Below are positions 1-8,797 of a DNA stretch of 64,000 nucleotides, piece by piece. The notes below the pieces were generated by a model. The model saw nothing but the letters and a program-made list of their open reading frames with translations. It did not search any database and was not told the DNA's origin. Source of the DNA: Methylobacterium mesophilicum SR1.6/6 (lineage in GTDB: Bacteria > Pseudomonadota > Alphaproteobacteria > Rhizobiales > Beijerinckiaceae); contig NZ_CP043538.1 of the NCBI RefSeq assembly GCF_000364445.2, positions 5,103,447 to 5,167,446 of the forward strand. Direction: 5' to 3'. Numbering within the stretch: position 1 is the first letter of the stretch; each line of letters starts with the position of its first letter. The position numbers and the translations under genes were made by a program.

Positions 1-204
1 GTCGAGTTCGACCTGCCGGACCGCCCGGGTGCCGCCGTCGTCGGCGACGTCGTCCACCGCCCGGCAGAAGGCGTAGACGGCGTACATCGCCTCCCGCCGC
101 TCCTTCGGCAGCAGGCGCATGGCCGTGTAGAACGAGGAGCCGGCGGCCGGCAGCGCCGGAGCGGCGCTCTCGGGGTCGTGGGCGGGTGTCGCGGTGGCAC
201 TCAC
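1..204 (-). CDS. hpnD: HpnD, presqualene diphosphate synthase (5' part only)
   Basis: This is the N-terminal 68 codons of a squalene/phytoene synthase family protein; the rest lies left of the window. It reads from a GTG whose first two bases sit in the TGA stop of hpnC (GTGA overlap), so the two are translationally coupled. After a short Ala/Pro-rich leader it has SSFYTAMRLLPKERREAMYA and then CRAVDDVADD, which is the first aspartate-rich (DxxxD) motif that binds the Mg-diphosphate substrate. In hopanoid producers HpnD condenses two farnesyl diphosphates into presqualene diphosphate, which HpnC and HpnE take on to squalene. Its place directly after hpnC supports HpnD rather than a carotenoid phytoene synthase. 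Confidence 0.85.
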   Translation of the reverse strand, partial: MSATATPAHDPESAAPALPAAGSSFYTAMRLLPKERREAMYAVYAFCRAVDDVADDGGTRAVRQVELD

Positions 205-1097
205 GGGCGGATTCCTTGAGCCGCGGCCCGGACGATCCGGCCGCGGAAGGGCCGGCGCGTCAGGGTGGCGGTGATGCCGCCGAGCGCCGTGAGGGCGAAG
301 GCGGCCTTGCCGTGATGGACCTTCTCCGAGAGCGGGTCGCGTTCCAGCAGGCCCCGGCTCAGAACCACGGCGAGGCGGTGGATCGCGGCGATCTCCAGCG
401 ACAGGCGCAGGTCGTCGATCAGGTCCGGCAGGACCGCACCCTCGTCGAGGAGGTCGAGGCATTTCTGCGCCAGCTCGCGGATCACGGCCCGGAGCTGCGG
501 CGGCGCCTTGGCCTCACCCAGCATCGTTACCGTGGCGCCGTGGCGGTCGAGGCAATCCTGCGGGAGGTAGACCCGGTCGAGGGCGGCGAAATCCTTGCCG
601 CAATCCTGGAGGTGGTTGATCACCTGCAAGGCGGCGCAGATCGCGTCGGACGGCCCCCAGACCCGGGCCGGATCCTCGCCGTGCACGTCGAGGACGTAGC
701 GACCCACCGGCATGGCCGAGTAGCGGCAATAGTGGATCAGTTCGTCCCAGTTGGCGTAGCGGCTCTTGCGCGCGTCCATGCGGAACGCGTCGAGGAGTTC
801 GAGGGCGTGGCGGGGCGGCAATCCGCGGGCGGCGAGTTCGCGCTTGAGCGGCTCGGCCTCCGGATCGGAGGGACCGGCACCGGTGAGCGAATCCGCCAGC
901 CGGTCGAGCAGCTCGATCTTGCGCTCGGGCGACAGGTCCGCGTGGTCGGCCACGTCGTCGCCGGCACGGACGAAGTTGTAGAAGGCCAGGATCGCGCCGC
1001 GGTGGCGCGGATGGATCAGGTGCGAGGCGACCGGGAAATTCTCGTCGTGGTGGCCCTTGCCGGAGCGCGTCGCGGTGGCGGTCTCGAGGGTGCTCAT
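201..1097 (-). CDS. hpnC: HpnC, hydroxysqualene synthase
   Basis: A 298-residue member of the trans-isoprenyl diphosphate synthase (head-to-head) family. The first aspartate motif is at residues 47-51 (FVRAGDDVADH), and LQVINHLQDCGKDF is in the second-motif position, with Asn and Asp replacing the usual DxxxD. By family knowledge HpnC converts presqualene diphosphate to hydroxysqualene in the three-step bacterial route to squalene for hopanoids. The ATG at 1097 is chosen because it overlaps the hpnA stop as ATGA; a GTG nine codons upstream is less likely. It lies between hpnA and hpnD in one operon. Confidence 0.9.
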   Translation of the reverse strand: MSTLETATATRSGKGHHDENFPVASHLIHPRHRGAILAFYNFVRAGDDVADHADLSPERKIELLDRLADSLTGAGPSDPEAEPLKRELAARGLPPRHALELLDAFRMDARKSRYANWDELIHYCRYSAMPVGRYVLDVHGEDPARVWGPSDAICAALQVINHLQDCGKDFAALDRVYLPQDCLDRHGATVTMLGEAKAPPQLRAVIRELAQKCLDLLDEGAVLPDLIDDLRLSLEIAAIHRLAVVLSRGLLERDPLSEKVHHGKAAFALTALGGITATLTRRPFRGRIVRAAAQGIRP

Positions 1098-2122
1098 GCG
1101 AGGTACCCCGCCTCCCGGAACCACGTGATCGCGTCGGACAGGCCCTCGCGGTAGGGCCGCGCCGCGTAGCCGAGTTCGGCCCGCGCCTTCCTGTCCGAGA
1201 AGAACATCCGGTAGCGGGACATGCGGATGCCGTCGATCGTCGCGAAGGGCTGCTTGCCGGTGACCCGGGCGGCGAGCTGGGCGAAGAACGCCACCGGGTA
1301 GACCGCCGCCCGCGGCAGGTTCACGGTCGGCGGCTTGCGCCCGACCATCCCGGCGATGTCGGCGAGCATCTGCGACAGGAACACGTCCTCGCCGCCGAGG
1401 ATGTAGCGCTCGCCGATCCGGCCCTTGCGCAGCGCCAGGAGGTGCCCCTGGGCCACGTCGTCCACGTGGGCGAGGTTGAGGCCGGTATCGACGAAGGCCG
1501 GCATCTTGCCGAGCGCCGCCTCCTGGATGATCCGGCCGGTGGGGGTCGGCTTGACGTCGCGGGGGCCGATCGGCGTCGAGGGGTTGACGATCACCGCCTG
1601 CAGGCCGTCCCGGGCGACCATCTCCTCGACCACCCGCTCGGCCACGACCTTGCTGCGCTTGTAGGCGCCGATGGCGGTCTCGGGCGTCAGCGGCATGGTC
1701 TCGTCGGAGGGCGTGACGCCGTCGGCCGGCGGCCTGATCGTCGCGACGCTCGACGTGTAGACCACCCGCTCCACCCCCGCCTCCAGGGCCGCGCGCATCA
1801 TCAGGCGCGTGCCGTCGCGGTTGGTGCGGACGATCTCCTCCATGTCCGGCGCCCAGAGCCGGTAATCGGCCGCCGCGTGGATCAGGTAGCGCTGTCCGCG
1901 CATCGCCGCCGCCACGGCGGCCGGATCGCGCATGTCGCCCTCGGCGATCTCGACGTCGGTCCAGGTGAGATTCCGGCGGGGGCTCGAGGCGCGCACGAGG
2001 ATGCGCACCGGGAAGCCGGCCCGGCGGAAGACGTCGACCAATGCGGAGCCGAGGAAGCCGCTCGCGCCGGTGATCAGCACGGGACCGACCTCGGATGAGC
2101 CGGGGGTTATGGCCTCTGCCAT
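1094..2122 (-). CDS. hpnA: HpnA, hopanoid-associated NAD-dependent sugar epimerase
   Basis: A 342-residue extended short-chain dehydrogenase/epimerase. The Rossmann glycine motif GASGFLGS is near residue 20. The catalytic pair is in GAYKRSK (YxxxK), and the serine lies in YTSSVATIR. HpnA proteins are linked to making the sugar part of extended hopanoid side chains; the exact substrate is not settled. It is the first gene of the visible hpnA-hpnC-hpnD run, with a 4-bp overlap into hpnC. The ATG at 2122 is preferred over the in-frame GTG just before it. About 110 bp separate it from dxs on the same strand, which supplies the isoprenoid precursors. Confidence 0.88.
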   Translation of the reverse strand: MAEAITPGSSEVGPVLITGASGFLGSALVDVFRRAGFPVRILVRASSPRRNLTWTDVEIAEGDMRDPAAVAAAMRGQRYLIHAAADYRLWAPDMEEIVRTNRDGTRLMMRAALEAGVERVVYTSSVATIRPPADGVTPSDETMPLTPETAIGAYKRSKVVAERVVEEMVARDGLQAVIVNPSTPIGPRDVKPTPTGRIIQEAALGKMPAFVDTGLNLAHVDDVAQGHLLALRKGRIGERYILGGEDVFLSQMLADIAGMVGRKPPTVNLPRAAVYPVAFFAQLAARVTGKQPFATIDGIRMSRYRMFFSDRKARAELGYAARPYREGLSDAITWFREAGYLA

Positions 2123-2230
2123 CACGGATCTGGAGGGTTACCGAAAACCAGCGCGGCCGGGGATCCCCAGCCGCGCCGCGCTTGTGTCATCGAACCGCTC
2201 GAGCGGCAAGCCGCGGCCCGGCGGCCGACC

Positions 2231-4201
2231 TCAGGCGAGCCGCAGGCGCGACCGCCCTTCCTTCCGCTCCGGCAACGTATCGAGCGCGGTCCTGACGATG
2301 GTGGCGGCGTCGAGCCCCGCCTGCGCGTACATCTTCTCCGGGCTGTCGTGGTCCTGGTAGGCGTCCGGCAAGGTCATCGTCCGGACCCGCACCCGCCCCG
2401 CGTCCAGCGCGCCCTTCTCGGCGAGCAGGTGCAGAACCATCGCGCCGAACCCGCCCCGCGAGCCCTCCTCGATCGTCAGGAGAACCTCGTGGTCCCGCGC
2501 AAGCTCCAGGACCAGCGCCTCGTCCAGAGGCTTGGCGAACCGCGCATCCGCCACCGTCACCGCCACGCCCTGCTCGGCCAGCGTGTCCGCCGCCTTCAGA
2601 GCCTCCGAAAGCCGCGTGCCCAGGCTCAGAACCGCGACCCGCGCCTCCGCGTCCCGCCGCACCACACGGCCCTTGCCGATCGCCAGCACCTCGCCCCGCT
2701 CCGGAAGCTCCACCCCCACACCCTCGCCGCGCGGGTAGCGCAGCGCGATCGGGCCCGTGTCGTGCGCGTGCGCGGTCGCCACCATGTGCACCAGCTCGGC
2801 CTCGTCGGCCGCCGCCATCACCGTCATGTTCGGCAGGCAGCACAGATACGCCAGGTCGAACGCGCCGGCATGCGTCGCCCCGTCCGCCCCCACCAGCCCC
2901 GCACGGTCCATGCAGAAGCGCACCGGCAGGTTCTGCAGCGCCACGTCGTGCACCACCTGGTCGTAGGCCCGCTGCAGGAACGTCGAGTAGATCGCCACGA
3001 ACGGACGGTAGCCCTCGGTCGCCAGCCCCCCCGCGAACGTCACCGCGTGCTGCTCGGCGATGCCCACGTCGAAGGTCTTGTCCGGATGCGCCTTGCCGAA
3101 CAGGTCGATGCCCGTGCCGCCCGGCATCGCGGCCGTGATCGCCACCACCCGGTCGTCGGCGTCCGCCGCCTTGATCAGGCTCTCGCCGAACACCCGCGTG
3201 TAGGCCGGCGCGTTCGGCTTGGCCTTGGCCTGCACCCCTGAGACCACGTCGAACTTGACCACGCCGTGGTAGCGGTCGGCACTGGCTTCCGCCGGCGCGT
3301 AGCCCTTGCCCTTGCGGGTGACCACGTGCAGCAGGATCGGGCCGTGCTCGGCGTCGCGCACGTTCTTCAGCACCGGCAGCAGGTGGTCGAGGTTGTGCCC
3401 GTCCACGGGACCGACGTAGTGGAAGCCCATCTCCTCGAACATGGTGCCGCCGCCGACCACCAGCGAGCGGGCGTACTCCTCGGCCGCGGCCGCGCGCTGG
3501 TAGAGCGCCTTCGGCAGCAGCTTGCCGAGCTGCTTGGCGGTCTCGCGCAGGGACTGGTAGGTGCCGCCCGAGGCCAGCCGCGCGAGGTAGGCCGACATGG
3601 CGCCGACAGGCGGGGCGATCGACATGTCGTTGTCGTTGAGGATGACGATCAGGCGCGAGTGCAGGGCGCCGGCGTTGTTCATGGCCTCGTAGGCCATGCC
3701 GGCCGACATCGAGCCGTCGCCGATCACCGCGATGGCGTTGCGGCGCTTGCGCGCCTGGCCCTTCTGCTTGGCGGAGGCCGCGTCGAGGTCGCGGGCGACC
3801 GCCATGCCCAGCGCGGCCGAGATCGACGTGGAGGAGTGGGCGGCGCCGAAGGGGTCGTAGACGCTCTCGGAGCGCTTGGTGAAGCCCGACAGGCCGCCGC
3901 CCTGGCGCAGCGTGCGGATGCGGTCGCGGCGCTCGGTGAGGATCTTGTGCGGGTAGCACTGGTGGCCGACGTCCCAGACGATGCGGTCGTCGGGGGTGTC
4001 GAACACGTGGTGCAGCGCGACCGTGAGCTCGACCACGCCCAGCCCGGAGCCGAGATGGCCGCCGGTGATCGAGACCGCGTCGATCATCTCGGCCCGCACC
4101 GCGTCCGCCACCGCCTGCAGCTCCGACTCCGGAAGACCGCGCAACGCAGCAGGGTTCGGGATACGGTCTAGGAGCGCGCTCTGCTCGGGGGTAATCGCCA
4201 C
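2231..4201 (-). CDS. dxs: 1-deoxy-D-xylulose-5-phosphate synthase
   Basis: A 656-residue thiamine-diphosphate enzyme, the normal length for Dxs. It condenses pyruvate and glyceraldehyde 3-phosphate to DXP, the entry step of the MEP isoprenoid pathway. Visible signatures are the N-terminal [17 protein letters not shown], the ThDP/Mg-binding [20 protein letters not shown], and the transketolase pyrimidine and C-terminal domains ([27 protein letters not shown]). The start is GTG at 4201 and gives the usual Dxs N-terminus. It sits between xseB (43 bp upstream) and the hopanoid genes; an xseB-dxs pairing is common in proteobacteria. The hopanoid pathway draws on its product. Confidence 0.96.
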   Translation of the reverse strand: MAITPEQSALLDRIPNPAALRGLPESELQAVADAVRAEMIDAVSITGGHLGSGLGVVELTVALHHVFDTPDDRIVWDVGHQCYPHKILTERRDRIRTLRQGGGLSGFTKRSESVYDPFGAAHSSTSISAALGMAVARDLDAASAKQKGQARKRRNAIAVIGDGSMSAGMAYEAMNNAGALHSRLIVILNDNDMSIAPPVGAMSAYLARLASGGTYQSLRETAKQLGKLLPKALYQRAAAAEEYARSLVVGGGTMFEEMGFHYVGPVDGHNLDHLLPVLKNVRDAEHGPILLHVVTRKGKGYAPAEASADRYHGVVKFDVVSGVQAKAKPNAPAYTRVFGESLIKAADADDRVVAITAAMPGGTGIDLFGKAHPDKTFDVGIAEQHAVTFAGGLATEGYRPFVAIYSTFLQRAYDQVVHDVALQNLPVRFCMDRAGLVGADGATHAGAFDLAYLCCLPNMTVMAAADEAELVHMVATAHAHDTGPIALRYPRGEGVGVELPERGEVLAIGKGRVVRRDAEARVAVLSLGTRLSEALKAADTLAEQGVAVTVADARFAKPLDEALVLELARDHEVLLTIEEGSRGGFGAMVLHLLAEKGALDAGRVRVRTMTLPDAYQDHDSPEKMYAQAGLDAATIVRTALDTLPERKEGRSRLRLA

Positions 4202-4244
4202 GGCATCAACCTCTATCGGACAGGATCGGTCGGACCGCCGAGCC

Positions 4245-4505
4245 TCAGGACATATCGAGCGGCGCCACGCCCTCGGGCCGCCCGTCGGAGCCGAGGGTGA
4301 TCCGCTGGATCCGCGCCTCGGCCCGCTTGAGGAGCGCCTCGCAATGCTTCTTCAGCACCTCGCCGCGCTCGTAGATCGCCACCGATTCGTCCAGCGGCAC
4401 GTCGCCCCGCTCGAGCCGTCGGACGATTTCCTCGAGCTGCTCCAGAGCCTTCTCGAAGGGCAGGTCGCCGGCGGCGGGGGCCACCTCGGGTCTGCTCGTG
4501 GTCAT
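4245..4505 (-). CDS. xseB: Exodeoxyribonuclease VII small subunit
   Basis: An 86-residue protein with the XseB core [20 protein letters not shown] followed by [19 protein letters not shown], a helical hairpin that joins several copies to the large subunit XseA. The complex degrades single-stranded DNA. The ATG at 4505 is preceded by AAGGAAG and gives the family's normal length; longer in-frame readings only add translated leader. It is directly upstream of dxs on the same strand, so the two are probably co-transcribed. xseA is not in the window. Confidence 0.92.
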   Translation of the reverse strand: MTTSRPEVAPAAGDLPFEKALEQLEEIVRRLERGDVPLDESVAIYERGEVLKKHCEALLKRAEARIQRITLGSDGRPEGVAPLDMS

Positions 4506-4644
4506 CCCTGATACTTCCTTTGGGGAGGTTCTAAGGCGGTAGACCCCGCGGCTACAACCCAGGCGCGGGGGGCGCCAGCCCCCGCGGGCCAGTTTTGAAC
4601 CGGGGCGGCGGCGTTTGCGCCACACCCGGAAACCGGCAGGGTCC

Positions 4645-5157
4645 TCACACCAGCGTCAGGCAGAACGGCGTGCCCTCGAAGGCGTCGGCCCCGCGGCCGA
4701 TCCGCGCGATGGCCGCGACCATCCGGCCCTCGCGCCCGAGCATCCGGTCGGCGATGGCGACGAAGAGCGGGTTGGGCGTGGCGGACGGGGACGCCGCCCG
4801 CAGGGTGTCGGCGATCGCGTCCTCGTCGCGCTCCGGCGCCAGCGCGCAGGCCGCGATGTAGGCCGCGGCGGTCGAGCGACTGATCCCGGCGTAGCAGTGG
4901 ACGACGAGGGGCTTCTCCCGGGGCCAGCCCCGGACGAAGTCGAGCACGCGGGCGACGTGCTCCTCCGCCGGCAGGACGTGCCCGTCCCGGGCCGTCGCGA
5001 TGTCGCTGACCCCGATGACGGCGTGGTTCGCGGCGTCGATCACCGCGGGCCGTTCCAGGGGCGTGCCGACGTTGATCAGCGTGAGCACGTGGCTCGCGCC
5101 GGTGGCGGCGACGGTCTCGGACAGGCGCGAGAGGGGGCAGACGTGGAGAGTCGGCAT
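4645..5157 (-). CDS. Tyrosine / dual-specificity phosphatase-like protein
   Basis: A 170-residue soluble protein carrying the Cys-x5-Arg phosphatase loop as [14 protein letters not shown], with nucleophile Cys88 and Arg94. The aspartate-containing segment before it (VIGVSDIA) may supply the general acid. It belongs to the compact bacterial protein tyrosine phosphatase-like group often annotated only as protein-tyrosine-phosphatase. Its substrate cannot be told from sequence; phosphoproteins or small phosphorylated metabolites are both possible. It is flanked on the same strand by xseB and the HD hydrolase without overlap, so co-regulation is not implied. Confidence 0.8.
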   Translation of the reverse strand: MPTLHVCPLSRLSETVAATGASHVLTLINVGTPLERPAVIDAANHAVIGVSDIATARDGHVLPAEEHVARVLDFVRGWPREKPLVVHCYAGISRSTAAAYIAACALAPERDEDAIADTLRAASPSATPNPLFVAIADRMLGREGRMVAAIARIGRGADAFEGTPFCLTLV

Positions 5158-5206
5158 GGTGCCGTGGCCAGTGGCGCGGGATCGTGACGGATCGAGGGCG
5201 GGCGCG

Positions 5207-5800
5207 TCAGGTCCGGCACAGATCCTGGAACCGGTCGAGGAAGCGGGCCTCGGCCTCGGCGGTCGGCCAGGGTTCCGCCAGCGCCAGGACCGGATCGGGC
5301 AGGTCCGCGGCCTGACCGAAATAGAGGGCGGCCTCGTCGGGCGCGAAGCCGGCGAGGCGGACGGCCTCCAGATGGGCGGCGCATCGGTCGGCCCGCTTCA
5401 CCAGTGCAGCGAGCGTCGGCGAAGGCTCCGCCAGCCCGAACCGGCGGCGGATGGCGGCGAGCAGGCGCAGCTCGACCCCACGATAGGCATCGCCGATCGC
5501 CGCCTTGAGCGGGGAGATGATGTCGCCGACCACGTATTCCGGTGCGTCGTGCAGCAGCAATTCCAGGCTGTCGGCCGCGGTGCAGCCGGGGGCGATGTGA
5601 CGGCCGACCGCCTCGACCAGCAGGCTGTGCTGGGCCACCGAGAAGACGTGCGGTCCCCGCGTCTGGCCGTTCCAGCGGGCGACCCGGGCGAGTCCGTGGG
5701 CGATGTCGGCGACCGCGATGTCGTGGGGCGCTGGGTCGAGGAGGTCGAGGCGGCGGCCGGAGAGCATCCGCTGCCACGCGCGGGGCGCCGGCCCGCTCAC
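5207..5800 (-). CDS. HD-domain phosphohydrolase (YfbR-like)
   Basis: A 197-residue HD hydrolase. The metal-binding set is visible as SVAQHSLLVEAV (first His), LELLLHDAPEYVVGD (His-Asp pair) and, near the C-terminus, KRADR. This pattern matches YfbR-like proteins, several of which are 5'-deoxynucleotidases; the exact substrate here is inferred only. It starts with GTG at 5800 overlapping the stop of tag (GTGA), so it is translationally coupled to the DNA repair glycosylase. An ATG 11 codons further in (MLSGRRLDL) is an alternative start. Confidence 0.8.
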   Translation of the reverse strand: MSGPAPRAWQRMLSGRRLDLLDPAPHDIAVADIAHGLARVARWNGQTRGPHVFSVAQHSLLVEAVGRHIAPGCTAADSLELLLHDAPEYVVGDIISPLKAAIGDAYRGVELRLLAAIRRRFGLAEPSPTLAALVKRADRCAAHLEAVRLAGFAPDEAALYFGQAADLPDPVLALAEPWPTAEAEARFLDRFQDLCRT

Positions 5801-6411
5801 GGGGTCCGCCCCAGCTCCGCGCAGGGGCCGTGCCGGTGACAGCCGACGAGGTGGTCGTTGACCATGCCCACCGCCTGCATGAAGGCGTGCACGATGGTAG
5901 GTCCGCAGAAGGAGAATCCCTCCGCCTTGAGCGCCTTGCCGATCGCCCGGGAGACCGGGGTTTCGGTGGCGATCTCGGCGCGGGTCCGGGCGGTGCCCTG
6001 GATCGGCCGCCCGTCCACGAAATCCCACAGGAAGCGCGCGAAGCCGGGGCCGCGCTCCTCGATCCGCAGCCAGGCCCGGGCGCCCGCGATGGTGCCCTGG
6101 ATCTTGGCGCGGTTGCGGATGATGCGGGCATCCGCCATCAGCCGCGCCACGTCCGCGTCGGTGAAGCGCGCGATCCGCTCCGGGTCGAAGCCCGCGAAGG
6201 CCTCGCGAAAACCCTCGCGGCGGCGCAGGATGGTGATCCACGACAGGCCGGCCTGGAAGCCGTCGAGGATCAGCTTCTCGTAGAGGGCGCGGCCGTCGCG
6301 CTCGGGCACGCCCCACTCGGTGTCGTGATAGGCGACATAGAGCGGGTCGAGGCCGGACCACCAGCAGCGGGTGCAGCCATCGGGATGGTGAATCAGGCCG
6401 GTCTCGGACAT
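5797..6411 (-). CDS. tag: DNA-3-methyladenine glycosylase I
   Basis: A 204-residue Tag protein that excises 3-methyladenine from alkylated DNA. The zinc-binding N-terminal Cys is in GCTRCWWSG, followed by the signature YVAYHDTEWGVPERDGRALY. The central SWITILRRREGFREAF and the C-terminal GPTIVHAFMQAVGMVNDHL with GCHRHGPC complete the family pattern and the zinc site. It is translationally coupled to the following HD hydrolase (GTGA overlap). Confidence 0.95.
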   Translation of the reverse strand: MSETGLIHHPDGCTRCWWSGLDPLYVAYHDTEWGVPERDGRALYEKLILDGFQAGLSWITILRRREGFREAFAGFDPERIARFTDADVARLMADARIIRNRAKIQGTIAGARAWLRIEERGPGFARFLWDFVDGRPIQGTARTRAEIATETPVSRAIGKALKAEGFSFCGPTIVHAFMQAVGMVNDHLVGCHRHGPCAELGRTP

Positions 6412-6444
6412 ACGCCCGGTTTAACGAGAACAGGAGCAGAACGC

Positions 6445-6477
6445 CATCGTGCAGCGAAGCCGCGAAGCGGCACGATG
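6445..6477 (-). terminator. Hairpin directly after the YgfZ-like gene
   Basis: CATCGTGC and GCACGATG form an 8-bp perfect stem around a 17-base spacer, ending two bases before the stop codon of the YgfZ-like gene on the minus strand. There is no clear U tract, so this is a possible terminator or mRNA-stabilising hairpin, not a certain one. Confidence 0.35.
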
Positions 6478-6478
6478 T

Positions 6479-7330
6479 TCAACCCGCTGCGCCTGCCGCC
6501 GCCTCGGGCATCGCGAAGGTCGCGTAGCCTGGCCGCTCCAACTGTACCGGCCGGTCGCCCGCGAGCGGTGTCTCGCCGGCCGCCAGAGCATCGCCCAGGC
6601 GATCGAGGCGGACCGTCGCGAGGCCACGACCGCTCGCCACGCCGCCGGTGGTGCCCAGCACCTTGCCGGCGGCCGTGATCTCGGTGCCCGGCGCGGGCGC
6701 CCCCTCCGGGTAGGCGGCCGCCAGGATGCGGGTCCGGGCCGTGCCACGGTGCTGCATGCGCGACACCACCTCCTGGCCGACGTAGCAGCCCTTCCGGAAG
6801 TCGATGCCGCCGAGCTGGTCCATCAGCGCTTCGTGGGGGAAGGCGTCGCTGAAGGCGTAGTCGCGCCCGCCCTCCGGGATGCCCAGGGCGATCCGGTGGG
6901 CGTGGTAATCCGCCTCCGCGGCGTCCGCCGAGAAGGCGCCCGCCTCGGCGTAGAGCCGGGCGCCGAGATCGGCGTGGCGGGAATCGGCGACCGCCTCGGC
7001 CGCGGCCGGCACGGCGCCGTCCCAGGCGGCCGCCACCGCGACCGCCGGGTCGGCGGCGATCGTGACCTGCGCGCGCAGCCGGTAGAGCGTCAGGCGCTTG
7101 GCGAGATCGGCCGCCCGATCGGCCTGCACGTCGAACCGGAACCCGTCCGGGATCCGCGAGACGAGGAAATCGAACAGGATCTTGCCCTGCGGCGTCAGCA
7201 AGGCGCCGAGCCGGGCCTCGCCGGCCTGCAGCGTCTCGACATTGCAGGTCAGCACGCCCTGGAGCAGCGCGGTGGCGTCCGGGCCGGTGACGACGACCAG
7301 GGCGCGGTCCGGCAGCAGGGCGACAGGCAT
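6479..7330 (-). CDS. ygfZ: YgfZ/GcvT-like folate-binding protein for Fe-S cluster repair
   Basis: A 283-residue protein of the YgfZ/IBA57/CAF17 family. The diagnostic K-G-C-Y-x-G-Q-E motif is at residues 180-187 (KGCYVGQE, Cys182), followed by VSRMQHRGTART. These proteins bind folate and help maintain certain Fe-S enzymes, including radical-SAM methylthiotransferases in bacteria. The ATG at 7330 has GAGGAAG about ten bases upstream and gives the normal N-terminus; longer readings run into leader. In a methylotroph, folate-linked proteins are of interest, but nothing here ties it to C1 metabolism specifically. Confidence 0.88.
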   Translation of the reverse strand: MPVALLPDRALVVVTGPDATALLQGVLTCNVETLQAGEARLGALLTPQGKILFDFLVSRIPDGFRFDVQADRAADLAKRLTLYRLRAQVTIAADPAVAVAAAWDGAVPAAAEAVADSRHADLGARLYAEAGAFSADAAEADYHAHRIALGIPEGGRDYAFSDAFPHEALMDQLGGIDFRKGCYVGQEVVSRMQHRGTARTRILAAAYPEGAPAPGTEITAAGKVLGTTGGVASGRGLATVRLDRLGDALAAGETPLAGDRPVQLERPGYATFAMPEAAAGAAG

Positions 7331-7432
7331 GGCAGGCTCTTCCTCACGCGACGGGGCGATCCGGCGTAGCGGACCGCGGAGCCGGGACGTAGGCGCTGCC
7401 CGCGCCCGCCTCAACCGTCCGCGCCGCGCACC

Positions 7433-7687
7433 TCAGTGCTGGAGGGTCGTGGTGAAGGCGCCCCCGCGGATGCGCTCGGGGAATCCTTCCGCGTAGCGCG
7501 CCGTCGCTTCCTCGCCGTAGGTGGTCACCAGTTCCTGGAAGGCCGCGAACAGCGCGGCCTGGGCCATGCAATCGCCGTCGAGCCCGTCGAGGCAGCCCTC
7601 CGCGAACGCTTCCGAGACGTAACTCAGCGCGACGCGCTTCTCCTCGACATCGACCTCGGTGGGGGCGGTGTGAGAGATGTGCTGCAT
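7433..7687 (-). CDS. Small hypothetical protein (84 aa)
   Basis: An 84-residue acidic, soluble, mostly helical protein. No family was recognised. It has no signal peptide or membrane segment. The ATG at 7687 is chosen because an upstream in-frame extension is Arg/Pro-rich and looks like untranslated leader. The hydrophobic helical stretch AQAALFAAFQELVTTYGEEA suggests a small folded domain. It stands alone on the minus strand, about 100 bp ahead of the YgfZ-like gene. Confidence 0.6.
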   Translation of the reverse strand: MQHISHTAPTEVDVEEKRVALSYVSEAFAEGCLDGLDGDCMAQAALFAAFQELVTTYGEEATARYAEGFPERIRGGAFTTTLQH

Positions 7688-7859
7688 GGCCCGACACTTC
7701 CGTTTCGCCGGGCACGAGACCCGGTGGACAGGACGGATGATAGGCGGGTCCCGGCGGCTCGGCCAGCCGGGAATTTCAGATCGGTTAACGCGGGGACTCA
7801 AATCCGATGCATTGCCGGCATCGGCGCGGGGTGTGTTCCCCCTGCATCACCCCCTTGTT

Positions 7860-8324
7860 TCACCCGCCGAACCGGCCGGCCAGCGCGTGCGACAGCCGGT
7901 CGCCCTCGGCGACGTAGCGGGCGGCGGCCTCGTGGGCGGCCGGCGTGCAGACCCGGTAGGTCAGCGCGTAGCCGCGATAGCCGCGGTTATAGGCCCCGGC
8001 CAGCCGGTCGCGGCGGGCGGGCGTCACGCCCTCGGACTCGATTAGCGCCTTCATGCGGGCCGGCCAGTCCGCGGCGTCGGGGGTCCCGCACAGGCCGCGC
8101 AGGAACGCCAGCGCCCCGATGATCTCGGACATGCGCATCAGGTCGCGGTCGTAGGGCGCGGGGACGTCGGCGGGCGCGTTCGCCTCCTTGGGCGCCTCCT
8201 TCGTGGCTTCCTTGGCGGTGTCCCGGGCGGCCGGGCGCCCTGCGCGCTGCTGCGCCGGAGCCGGCGTCGGAACCTCCCCGGCGAGGAGCGCGAGCAGGCA
8301 CAGGATCGATGCCGGGCGCCTCAC
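7860..8324 (-). CDS. TIGR02301 family secreted protein
   Basis: A 154-residue alphaproteobacterial protein of unknown function. The N-terminus ([20 protein letters not shown]) is a signal peptide; a Lys/Glu/Ala linker follows, and then the conserved domain with [12 protein letters not shown] and [20 protein letters not shown]. The two cysteines in these segments may form a disulfide in the periplasm. The GTG start at 8324 overlaps the NUDIX stop (GTGA), so it is coupled to that gene. It is the last gene of a four-gene chain (SDR, secreted protein, NUDIX, this). Confidence 0.75.
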   Translation of the reverse strand: MRRPASILCLLALLAGEVPTPAPAQQRAGRPAARDTAKEATKEAPKEANAPADVPAPYDRDLMRMSEIIGALAFLRGLCGTPDAADWPARMKALIESEGVTPARRDRLAGAYNRGYRGYALTYRVCTPAAHEAAARYVAEGDRLSHALAGRFGG

Positions 8325-8797
8325 GCCGTCGCCTCCCGGTCCTGCAGCGCCGTGCGCGCGAAGGCCGCCCGCAGGGTGTCGATCAGGCCCGGGGTCGTCG
8401 GCAGCGTGGCGACCTCGGCCAGCGTCGCCCAGCGGGTCCCGAGGGCCTCGGGCCCGGCCACCGGCTCGCCGCCCTGCCACAGGGCCGCGTGCGGGTGGAC
8501 GACGTAGTGGTGCCGGGCGCGCCCGGCTTCGTCGCGGACGATGATCTCGGTGGGCGGGAGCACGCCGACGACCGCCGCCGACAGGCCGACCTCCTCGGAC
8601 AATTCGCGCAGGGCCGCCTCGGCGAGGGATTCGCCGGCCTCCACGAGGCCGCCCGGGAGCGTCCAGACCCCGCGCATCGGCTCGTTGGCGCGGGCGGCCA
8701 GCAGCACCCGGTCGCCGCGGATCACCGCGATCGACGCACCCACGAAGGGGCGCGCCGGGAACAGGCGGCTGTCGGCCGCCGGCGCGTCCGCGGTCAC
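8321..8797 (-). CDS. NUDIX hydrolase
   Basis: A 158-residue NUDIX protein. The box is intact: [20 protein letters not shown] then EVGL, fitting G-x5-E-x7-RE-U-x-EE-x-G-U. The strand before it (VWTLPGG) and the substrate-side loop after it ([18 protein letters not shown]) suggest an ADP-ribose or related nucleoside-diphosphate hydrolase, but specificity cannot be read from the motif. It starts with GTG at 8797 inside the upstream gene's stop (GTGA) and its own stop overlaps the next start in the same way. Confidence 0.88.
   Translation of the reverse strand: MTADAPAADSRLFPARPFVGASIAVIRGDRVLLAARANEPMRGVWTLPGGLVEAGESLAEAALRELSEEVGLSAAVVGVLPPTEIIVRDEAGRARHHYVVHPHAALWQGGEPVAGPEALGTRWATLAEVATLPTTPGLIDTLRAAFARTALQDREATA

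Noticed and set aside
186..1154. Long open frame of 322 codons on the plus strand opposite hpnC
   Set aside because: It is antisense to a gene with all family motifs; the GC-rich genome gives many long open frames opposite real genes.
2187..3959. 590-codon frame on the same strand as dxs
   Set aside because: It is a shifted reading of dxs, rich in Arg/Gly/Pro, with no domain.
4564..4590. GC-rich hairpin between xseB and the phosphatase as a terminator
   Set aside because: No U tract on the minus strand, where the genes lie, and the stem is imperfect.
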